Positions 57,615 through 64,000 of a stretch of DNA of 64,000 nucleotides are shown here, piece after piece (the first letter of the stretch is position 1; the number at the start of each line of letters is the position of its first letter). The translations under genes and the position numbers were made by a program. Source of the DNA: Chloroflexota bacterium. GTDB lineage: Bacteria > Chloroflexota > Dehalococcoidia > Lucifugimonadales > Lucifugimonadaceae. The stretch covers positions 1-64,000 of the forward strand of contig PBDR01000013.1 in assembly GCA_002717385.1 (NCBI GenBank), read 5' to 3'. The notes beneath the pieces were generated by a model. The model had not been told where the DNA came from and searched no databases. It saw nothing but the letters and a program-made list of their open reading frames with translations.

Positions 57615-58124
57615 TCAAATAAATTCGAAATGAATATCTGTACTGATATCAATAGAATTTCCTATAGAGAGATGTACTGGACATTGAGAAGCATGATGAT
57701 CGATTGCACGATCTATTGCTTCTTTTTTTTCATCAAAAAGCTCTTTTTCAATAGTAAGATTATAAAGGATTTTAATGTTTTTTATTTTTAATACATTATT
57801 TTTTTCTTTAAAAACTTCTCCAGCAACATCGGCTGTAAGATATTCTCTTCCTGTAGGAATTTCACGAACAGCAAGGGCTCGTCTTAGCGTCCCAAGCATT
57901 CAACCACCAGTTGCAGCAATTATATAATCCAGTGTAGTTGGCATTGGGTCAGTTAAACTGGACGAATCAGCTCCATAATGTTCGGCAATTTCATTATGAA
58001 CTCCGAAAATCACTTCATTATCATCTGGAGGTAAAAATGCATGTCTTATAGCACCTTTTTCAGGTTTAATTTTAATGTTCGATATATATACTGGTTTTTC
58101 TTTTGAAATATTATTTTCACTCAT
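57615..58124 (-). CDS. OsmC-family protein with in-frame TGA at the catalytic Cys (putative selenoprotein)
   Basis: A single open frame of 170 codons is broken only by TGA at 57900-57902. Before it: 'PMPTTLDYIIAATGG'; after it: 'MLGTLRRALAVREIP' and, near the C-terminus, 'HASQCPVHL'. In OsmC/Ohr proteins the peroxidatic Cys sits at exactly the TGA position, at the start of the long helix, and Cys148 is the conserved second Cys. So residue 75 would be selenocysteine. A hairpin ACGA...TCGT with an 11-nt loop starting with G lies 18-36 nt after the TGA (57864-57882), of the kind bacterial SECIS elements show. Start ATG 58124 follows the stop of the mannonate-dehydratase gene. If TGA is a true stop, the gene would be a pseudogene or two fragments. 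Confidence 0.75.
57864..57882 (-). promoter_or_regulatory. Possible bacterial SECIS hairpin
   Basis: In the mRNA, ACGA at 18-21 nt after the UGA pairs with UCGU at 33-36; the 11-nt loop begins GC, and the stem may extend by a G-U and a C-G pair. Spacing and G at the loop start fit the loose bacterial SECIS consensus, but a 4-6 bp stem is weak. It makes sense only if the UGA is read as Sec. Confidence 0.35.
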
Positions 58125-58125
58125 C

Positions 58126-59124
58126 TTAATTAATCCATGGCTGAACTCTTGGCTCATCTATAACTTGTAACAAAGCAGTAATATAACCATAACAGAATGC
58201 AAATGCTGTTGCCTTAGGATCTGTTCCAGAAATTTCTGGAACATGATCTGGCATTAACATATATTTATAATTAATTTCTTTATATGTTTGTAAAGCCTTC
58301 CACATACTAATGCTACCTTCATCAGGAAATACTTCCATAAAATCTAATTTTTTCCCTTTGATGTTTCGAAAATGAACATTAAATATCTTTTCTCTTTTAC
58401 CAAACCATCTGATTACATCAAAAATTTCTTCACCAGGATCATCTAACATTTCCGTAACTGTTCCTTGACAGAAATTCAATCCATGATATGGACTTTCATG
58501 TAATTGGATAAATTTTTTTAATCCATCAACTGTTCCTAATACTCTAGTTACACCTCTGAAATTTGGTGGAGTATATGGATCATGAGGATGACATGCTAAT
58601 CGCACTTTATATTCTTGTGCAACTGGAACAATTCTTTCAAGAAAATAATCTATTCTTTCCCAAATAGTATCTTCATCAATAAAGCCCGCAATTCCAGGAG
58701 CAAAATCTTTTTCAATTTTTTCAAATCTTAGTGAAGAGTTATATGATCCGCCTCTGCCTTTTTCTTTTTCTGATCTCGGGATACCAATAATATTTAAATT
58801 ATATTTGACAGATGGAATTCCTGCATCTGAAACATTTTTAATTAGATTTTGAATAGATTCTATTTCCTTTTCTCTTTCAGGAGATTTTCCGAGCATAATA
58901 TTTGGAGATTGCGATTTTTCTATTGGAGTTGAAGATAGAGGTAGTTGAACCATATCTAAAGTGATTCCAAATGATTCAACCTTTTCTCTATGTTTAATTA
59001 ATGTTTCTTTAGTCCAGTCATGTGGATTCCCTTTTGGGTCTGAACAAACATTCATGACGCCCAATTGTGCCCATTGTTTAAAGTCGGTATTATTTCTTGC
59101 AGGAATTTGTGTTCCAACGTACAT
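58126..59124 (-). CDS. Mannonate dehydratase-like protein (UxuA family)
   Basis: 332-aa TIM-barrel protein. 'YVGTQIPARNNTDFKQWAQLGVMNVCSDPKGNP' at the N-terminus and 'RLACHPHDPYTPPNFRGVTRVLGTVDGLKKFIQLHESPYHGLNFCQGTVTEM' are as in mannonate dehydratase, with the metal-binding CHPHD His-Asp and 'CQGT' Cys. It would make 2-keto-3-deoxygluconate from mannonate. The start follows a minus-strand arrangement downstream of glpK (35-nt gap). Substrate in this relative may be another sugar acid. Confidence 0.85.
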   Translation of the reverse strand: MYVGTQIPARNNTDFKQWAQLGVMNVCSDPKGNPHDWTKETLIKHREKVESFGITLDMVQLPLSSTPIEKSQSPNIMLGKSPEREKEIESIQNLIKNVSDAGIPSVKYNLNIIGIPRSEKEKGRGGSYNSSLRFEKIEKDFAPGIAGFIDEDTIWERIDYFLERIVPVAQEYKVRLACHPHDPYTPPNFRGVTRVLGTVDGLKKFIQLHESPYHGLNFCQGTVTEMLDDPGEEIFDVIRWFGKREKIFNVHFRNIKGKKLDFMEVFPDEGSISMWKALQTYKEINYKYMLMPDHVPEISGTDPKATAFAFCYGYITALLQVIDEPRVQPWIN

Positions 59125-59159
59125 TAATTTCCTCTTTTGGTTATTTTTGTAATCAAAAT

Positions 59160-60641
59160 TTATTTTACAGTTAAAGAACTTTTTTGTATTGCCTCACACC
59201 ATTGTGAATATAATGAATCTCTTTCAGAGGATTTCATTTTAGGTTCAAAGACGTTTTTTGATTTGATGATGGATTTTATTTCATCTTTAGAATTCCATGT
59301 TCCTATTTTTAATCCAGCAATAAAAGCTACTCCAAGAGCAGTAGTTTCAGTTGTTTTAGCTACTTTAATTGTTCTATCTAAAATATCAGCTTGAAATTGC
59401 ATAAGAAAGGAATTTTTTGTTTGTCCACCATCAACTTTAATAGGAAGGTTTGAATTTGAACTAGTTATGGATGCTTGAAGAACATCTTTGATTTGAAAAG
59501 CAGTTGATTCTAATGCAGCTCTGATTAAGTGATACTTGGTTGTAGTTCTTTTAATTCCTGTAATAATTCCCTCAGCATTTGTTTTCCAGTGAGGAGAGCC
59601 TAATCCATTAAATGCTGGAACAAAATATAATCCACCATTATCTTTTGTATCTTCAGAAATTAAATTTGTATCAGAAACATCTTTAATTAATTTAATTCCA
59701 TCTTTAATCCACTGTATTGCAGATCCTGTGGAAAAAACCGAACCTTCTGATGCATAAAAAGTTTTTTGTTTTAACTGGAATCCAATAGTGTTAAGTAATT
59801 TGTAATTTTTCAGTTTTAATGGATCATTTCCTTCGTTAGTTAAAATAAAAGCACCAGTTCCATACGTACATTTTGTCATTCCTTTTTCGAAACAAGCGTG
59901 ACCAAACATAGATGCATGTTGATCACCTGCGATACCTGTAATAGGTATTTCATAGCCGAAAATTTTTGGATCCGTAACTCCAAAGTCATAAGAAGAGGGT
60001 AAAACATTAGGTAATAACTGCAAGGGTATATTAAAAATTCGCAAAATTTCTTTATCCCATTTAAGAGTATGAATATTTAGTAACATTGTTCTAGAAGCAT
60101 TGGTTACATCTGTTATGTGTAATTTGTTTTTTGTGAGATTATAAATTATCCATGTATCAACTGTTCCAAAACATAAATCACCATTTTCTGCTTTATTTTG
60201 TCCATCTGGAATAGAATCAAGAATCCAACGAATCTTTGTTGCACTAAAATAAGGGTTAATATTCAGTCCTGTAGAATTTTTTATTAATGAGGTAAAATCT
60301 TTTGATTCCAAAAACGCACAATATTCTGATGTTCTGATATCTTCCCAACCAATAGCATTACATACCGGCTTGCCTGTCTTTTTATCCCAAATTAAAGTGG
60401 TTTCTCTTTGGTTCGTTATTCCTATTGTATCGACTTTATCATTTGTTTCAGAAATTCCAGCACTTGCTGTTTGAATAGTGTGTAGAATGATTTCATTGGG
60501 ATTATGTTCTACCCATCCATTTTTTGGGAAAAGTAGACGCGATTCTTTTTGGAAAGAATTTATAATATTTCCATTTTCGTTAAAAATTATTGATCTTGTT
60601 GATGTAGTTCCTTGGTCTATAGAGAGAATTGTGTGTTTCAT
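59160..60641 (-). CDS. glpK: Glycerol kinase
   Basis: 493-aa FGGY kinase. 'LSIDQGTTSTRSIIFNENG' start, 'GITNQRETTLIWDKKTGKPVCNAIGWEDIRTSEYC' and 'GIAGDQHASMFGHACFEKGMTKCTYGTGAF' are diagnostic of GlpK, the last near residue 235-265. Phosphorylates glycerol to glycerol-3-phosphate. No glpF/glpD is adjacent. Confidence 0.93.
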   Translation of the reverse strand: MKHTILSIDQGTTSTRSIIFNENGNIINSFQKESRLLFPKNGWVEHNPNEIILHTIQTASAGISETNDKVDTIGITNQRETTLIWDKKTGKPVCNAIGWEDIRTSEYCAFLESKDFTSLIKNSTGLNINPYFSATKIRWILDSIPDGQNKAENGDLCFGTVDTWIIYNLTKNKLHITDVTNASRTMLLNIHTLKWDKEILRIFNIPLQLLPNVLPSSYDFGVTDPKIFGYEIPITGIAGDQHASMFGHACFEKGMTKCTYGTGAFILTNEGNDPLKLKNYKLLNTIGFQLKQKTFYASEGSVFSTGSAIQWIKDGIKLIKDVSDTNLISEDTKDNGGLYFVPAFNGLGSPHWKTNAEGIITGIKRTTTKYHLIRAALESTAFQIKDVLQASITSSNSNLPIKVDGGQTKNSFLMQFQADILDRTIKVAKTTETTALGVAFIAGLKIGTWNSKDEIKSIIKSKNVFEPKMKSSERDSLYSQWCEAIQKSSLTVK

Positions 60642-60675
60642 TTCCGAAAATTTATTTTTAAAATATACTTTGATT

Positions 60676-61224
60676 ATGTTTACAAATGAAGAAATATTAA
60701 TAGCTATAATACGAATTGCAGGATCTCTTTTTACACTAAAATGGGCATTTTTTGGTTCGATTTTTGCAGTTTTAGTTGATTTGTCTGATCTATTTTGGCA
60801 AGACTACTTGGATATGGGTGGGATAAGAAATTATCAAGCATTAGATAAAATCCTTGATTTATTTTATATGTCAATTTTTTTGTTTGTTGCACTCAGGTGG
60901 AAAAATTTTCTATCAAAGATAGCTATTTTCCTTTTTATATTTAGATTAGTTGGTCTCCTGATTTTTGAAATTACTCAGGAAAGAATATTTTTACTCATTT
61001 TTCCTAATGTTTTTGAGTTTTGGTTTATTTTGGTAACTGGTTTGAAGCTTTTTTTAAAAGAAAAAACAGTTTTAAAACCCAAAATAATAATTGGTTCCTT
61101 AGTTTTTTCTGCTGGACTTAAAATTTTTCATGAATGGGTTTTACACGGGATTAAATTTTTTGATCAATGGGGTTTTTTTGAATTTATAAATTTATTGTTT
61201 GATATTTTTTTGGGACGGGGATAG
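60676..61224 (+). CDS. Polytopic membrane protein, unknown
   Basis: 182-aa hydrophobic protein with about five transmembrane segments and Trp/Phe-rich loops ('EWVLHGIKFFDQWGFFEFINLLFD' at the end). The frame continues upstream to 60478 inside glpK antisense, so the ATG at 60676 is used. Divergent from glpK by 34 nt. No recognised family; an 'LSDLFWQDYLDMGG' stretch after the first helix has several Asp that might bind metal, which is speculative. Confidence 0.6.
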   Translation: MFTNEEILIAIIRIAGSLFTLKWAFFGSIFAVLVDLSDLFWQDYLDMGGIRNYQALDKILDLFYMSIFLFVALRWKNFLSKIAIFLFIFRLVGLLIFEITQERIFLLIFPNVFEFWFILVTGLKLFLKEKTVLKPKIIIGSLVFSAGLKIFHEWVLHGIKFFDQWGFFEFINLLFDIFLGRG

Positions 61225-61282
61225 ATTTAAGTTTTTTATGTTCAGATTTTGTTAATTAGGAAAGAACCTCAAATAGATGTTA

Positions 61283-61302
61283 GTATGTAAGTAGATACAT
61301 AC
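61283..61302. promoter_or_regulatory. Short inverted repeat between two convergent genes
   Basis: GTATGTA and TACATAC flank AGTAGA (7-bp arms). It lies in the 114-nt gap between the membrane protein gene and the SDR gene; there is no T run beside it. Possible weak terminator or chance. Confidence 0.2.
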
Positions 61303-61338
61303 GCATTATTAAAAAGGATAATAACTGCTTAAATAACG

Positions 61339-62136
61339 TTACGCTGTTGGCCCAATCCAAGCAGTAACACCTCCATCGATTAATAATTCCGATCCTGTTA
61401 CATATCGAGATTCATCAGAAGCCAGAAACAATATACCTTCTGCTATGTCATCTGCCTTTGCAACTCTCCTTAAGGGAATTCGCTTAACCATTTGATTCAT
61501 CCATTCACGGGTAAATTTTTTTGCGGTAAATGGTGTATAGGTCCATCCAGGTAAAATTGAATTAACCCTTATATTATCTGGTCCGTATTCAACAGCGGCT
61601 GAACGTGCGAAATGCGTCATACCTGCACGAGAGGTTGCATATGCATTTAGCCCTTCCTCACGAACTACTTTTGCCATCATTGATGATACCAATACAATGG
61701 ATCCTCCTCCAGAGTTTTTCATTTGATTTACTACAGAACGAACCCCTAGAAACATACCTAAGTTCGTTACGTCAACAACTCTACGCCATTCATCAACATC
61801 TATATTTCCAATTTTAATTGCGCTTGCTTCACCAATACCTGCTCCCATTATCATAATATCCAATTTGCCATAAGTTGAAACTGTGAAATTAACCGCTGAT
61901 TTCCAATCTTCTTCAGAAGTAACATCTAAATGTAAATAATTGGCAGTCAACCCCATATTATTCATTTTTTCTACCGATTGAGTACCAGTTTTATCGTCAA
62001 TATCAGCAATTACTACACTTGCGCCGTCTCGTGCCATTATTAATGCTGAAAGACCTGAAAAACCAAGTAACTTATCTTCGTCAGCATTCGCTCCACCTAC
62101 AACAAGAGCCACTTTTCCTTTAAATCTATTTCTCAT
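61339..62136 (-). CDS. SDR-family oxidoreductase with atypical catalytic residues
   Basis: 265-aa classical-size SDR. The cofactor motif, normally T-G-x3-G-x-G, reads VGGANADEDKLLGFSGLS (13-30), with a longer loop. The catalytic Tyr is Tyr166, but the partner Lys is replaced: YATSR (166-170). Ser151-Ser152 and 'NSILPGWTYTPF' are normal. It may reduce or oxidise a sugar or keto-acid, or have reduced activity. Upstream of and co-directional with the gamma-glutamyltransferase gene (42-nt gap downstream of GGT). Confidence 0.8.
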   Translation of the reverse strand: MRNRFKGKVALVVGGANADEDKLLGFSGLSALIMARDGASVVIADIDDKTGTQSVEKMNNMGLTANYLHLDVTSEEDWKSAVNFTVSTYGKLDIMIMGAGIGEASAIKIGNIDVDEWRRVVDVTNLGMFLGVRSVVNQMKNSGGGSIVLVSSMMAKVVREEGLNAYATSRAGMTHFARSAAVEYGPDNIRVNSILPGWTYTPFTAKKFTREWMNQMVKRIPLRRVAKADDIAEGILFLASDESRYVTGSELLIDGGVTAWIGPTA

Positions 62137-62178
62137 TTTTTTTCTTTCTATTTCTAGTCTTTAAGATTTGATTTTGTT

Positions 62179-63894
62179 TTACCATACAGATGAATACCCA
62201 TCTTTTCGTGGATCTGAAGCTGCAAAAAGTGTTTTATCTTTTCCGTAAATTTGAATCGCTCCAGCACTTCCTGCTCCTCCAAATGCACCAGAGGAGATAG
62301 TTTTATGTCCTTTATTTCTCATAAAATCAAATGTTTCTTCAGGAATTCTATTTTCTATCTCCAAAAAATTTTCTTCTTTATGTGGATAAGCGGAATTTGT
62401 TTTATCTTGATAATGAGTCCATCTAGGGCCTTCAATCGCTTCAGCTACATTGAGTCCATAATCATAAATTGAGGTAATAATTTGTAAATTAGTTTGCACT
62501 TGAGTATCTGCTCCAGGTGTTCCACAAATTAATTCTACAGTTCCACCTTTTTCGATTTGGTCTGAAAAAACCATAACTGGATTCATTGTATGTCGTACTC
62601 TTTGTCCAGGATTTAGATAATCTATATGGTCTGGATCTAAATGCCAATAAGTCATTCGATTATTCATTAAAATTCCTGTGTCTCCAGCGATCATTCCTGA
62701 ACCATATGCAGTTTGAATACTTTGAAGACCACTTATTGAATTTCCCCATTGATCCACAATACAATAATGTGTTGTGTCCCCTCCTGGCAAATGTAATCTT
62801 TGCTTGAATCTATATTTTTTGTTTTTTTCTGGATTTTTTTTCATATAATTCCATGGGTTTCCTTCTTGAGGTTTTTTCAGAGCCTTTTCAAATGAAATTA
62901 AACTTGACCTGTCTTTAGAATATTTTTTTGATAACAAACCTTCTATAGGAACATCAATAAATTCAGGATCGGCTAAGAATGCTTCTCTATCTGCAAAAGA
63001 GAGCTTTTTTGCCTCTACCATCAGATGTAAACTTTCGGGAGACAAATAATTCCAAGATCCTAGGTGAAAATTTTCTAAAATATTTAATTCTTGTAGCAAA
63101 ACATGTCCACTAGAATTTGGAGGTGCTTCGTAAACTTCTTTTCCTCTATAATTTGTTGAGATTGGCTTTTGCCATATCATCGAATGTTTTGATAGGTCCT
63201 TAAGTGACAACAAGCCGCCAGTATCTTCACTGAATCGGATCATTTTTTTTCCAGTTTCACCTAAATAGAATTCATCTCTTCCTCCATCAATTATTCTTTG
63301 ATATGTTTTTGCAAGATTTAAATTCCTTCTTTTTTCTCCTGCTGTAAGCCATTTACCATTTGGTGCAAACACTTCGGATGAAGTTGGGAATTCAATTAAT
63401 GCTTTAATTTTTTTCATATCTTCTGCTTGAAAATGTGTTACTGGTACACCTTCCTCACATAATTCAATAGCAGGTTCAATACATTTTCTCAGTGATAATG
63501 TTCCATATTTTTCATGAGTAGATAAAATAGCGTCTAAAATTCCAGGAACCGATGTACTTTTCATCCCATAATATGGAATTCCTTTTGAAAACTTATTCGA
63601 AGTTGCAGCTAATGGCGCTGCACCAGTTCCATTTGCTACAGCTAAAGAGTTTTTTTGAGCCATATGAACCATAATAAATCCATCACCACCTATACTTGAA
63701 CCTGATGGTTCCGCGACACCAAGAGAAAAAGCTACAGAAACCATTGCATCAACAGCATTTCCACCATGATTTAGAGTTTTCATCCCTGCCTCAGTAGCTA
63801 GATGATGATTGGCAACAACAGCAGCTTTTGACCCTACAATAGGAGGCCTGTATGATATTCCTTTTATTCCATGTGGACTTTCTTTTAACGACAT
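62179..63894 (-). CDS. ggt: Gamma-glutamyltransferase family protein
   Basis: 571-aa Ntn hydrolase. The self-cleavage nucleophile Thr is in 'PGGDTTHYCIVDQWGNSIS' near residue 376 (T-T-H), followed by 'YGSGMIAGDTGILMNNRM' and 'GTPGADTQVQTNLQIITSIYDYG'. It would cleave gamma-glutamyl or related peptides. There is no signal peptide (MSLKESPHGIKGIS), unlike the periplasmic GGT of many bacteria, so this one may act inside the cell. Last full gene in the window. Confidence 0.92.
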   Translation of the reverse strand: MSLKESPHGIKGISYRPPIVGSKAAVVANHHLATEAGMKTLNHGGNAVDAMVSVAFSLGVAEPSGSSIGGDGFIMVHMAQKNSLAVANGTGAAPLAATSNKFSKGIPYYGMKSTSVPGILDAILSTHEKYGTLSLRKCIEPAIELCEEGVPVTHFQAEDMKKIKALIEFPTSSEVFAPNGKWLTAGEKRRNLNLAKTYQRIIDGGRDEFYLGETGKKMIRFSEDTGGLLSLKDLSKHSMIWQKPISTNYRGKEVYEAPPNSSGHVLLQELNILENFHLGSWNYLSPESLHLMVEAKKLSFADREAFLADPEFIDVPIEGLLSKKYSKDRSSLISFEKALKKPQEGNPWNYMKKNPEKNKKYRFKQRLHLPGGDTTHYCIVDQWGNSISGLQSIQTAYGSGMIAGDTGILMNNRMTYWHLDPDHIDYLNPGQRVRHTMNPVMVFSDQIEKGGTVELICGTPGADTQVQTNLQIITSIYDYGLNVAEAIEGPRWTHYQDKTNSAYPHKEENFLEIENRIPEETFDFMRNKGHKTISSGAFGGAGSAGAIQIYGKDKTLFAASDPRKDGYSSVW

Positions 63895-63943
63895 TACAAA
63901 TCAACCCTTCTATTTGGAAAATTTTAACTAAATTTTTAAAAGA

Positions 63944-64000
63944 TTAACTCCATGAGGAAAATAACTCAACAATTTTTTGTGTTCTTGATGTAGATCTTGA
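63944..64000 (-). CDS. Possible 3' end of a gene beyond the right edge (partial)
   Basis: An open minus-strand frame enters from the right edge and ends at TAA (63944-63946). The visible tail ends Lys-Ile-Val-Glu-Leu-Phe-Ser-Ser-Trp-Ser, a plausible C-terminal helix. Only 18 codons are seen, so no family is suggested. It lies 49 nt before ggt on the same strand. Confidence 0.25.
   Translation of the reverse strand, partial: SRSTSRTQKIVELFSSWS

Noticed and set aside
57519..57791. 90-codon plus-strand ORF across the NIPSNAP/OsmC genes
   Set aside because: Overlaps two minus-strand genes in full; hydrophobic low-complexity end; no start signal.
57881..57896. Alternative SECIS stem GGG...CCC right after the TGA
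   Set aside because: Its apical loop would be only about 12 nt from the UGA and the stem has internal mismatches; the ACGA/UCGU hairpin fits the spacing better.

Overview
This is an AT-rich bacterial chromosome segment (roughly 30% G+C by eye) with densely packed genes, short intergenic gaps, many 1-14 nt overlaps and frequent TTG/GTG starts. There is no integrase, transposase, phage gene or CRISPR array, so it reads as core chromosome plus catabolic gene clusters. The host looks like a streamlined aerobic heterotroph. Three features bear on its identity: ETF, acetoin-dehydrogenase-type and penicillin-acylase/GGT genes; a GroEL ending in Gly-Gly-Gly-Met-Asp-Phe; and a general flavour that recalls marine low-GC Chloroflexota (SAR202-like). 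That placement is an inference, not shown by any single marker here.

Layout. 0-9 kb: a serine hydrolase; a sugar nucleotidyltransferase; a TetR regulator with a near-perfect 30-bp operator, paired with a cytidylate-kinase-like gene; hflK-hflC; an unknown HExxH membrane protease pair; etfB-etfA. 9-20 kb: rsmG, a UPF0104 membrane protein, tRNA-Ala(GGC), a penicillin acylase, then a run of an extended SDR, an ABC exporter pair, an oxalyl-CoA-synthetase-like ligase, a TIM-barrel isomerase, an SDR and a DapA-like lyase. 20-30 kb: groES-groEL with a bidirectional terminator, a DUF5343 gene, a ParB-like gene, an aminotransferase/MFS pair, lpd, and amidohydrolase and rhamnose mutarotase genes. 30-44 kb: one long plus-strand run: ybeY, dnaX, ybaB, recR, recO, uvrA, a thioesterase, a two-subunit CoA-transferase, ffh, a ThDP enzyme and a xylulokinase-type kinase. 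44-49 kb (minus): an acetoin-dehydrogenase-like operon (E1 alpha, E1 beta, E2, acoX-like, a degenerate IMPase, a VOC protein). Its E3 is probably the lpd gene at 27 kb. 49-57.5 kb: gyrB, pyrE, nadD, obgE, a likely oriC, dnaA and fmt. 57-64 kb: a NIPSNAP protein, an OsmC-family gene interrupted by an in-frame TGA, a mannonate-dehydratase-like gene, glpK, a membrane protein, an unusual SDR and gamma-glutamyltransferase.

The most striking observation is at 57,900-57,902. An OsmC-family reading frame carries a single TGA exactly where the family has its peroxidatic cysteine, the frame continues open to the second conserved Cys, and a possible SECIS-like hairpin lies just downstream. The simplest reading is a selenocysteine-containing OsmC protein. 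Other items to check are the oriC between dnaA and obgE, a DnaX without its zinc-module cysteines, an IMPase homologue with two metal ligands replaced, and the TetR operator.
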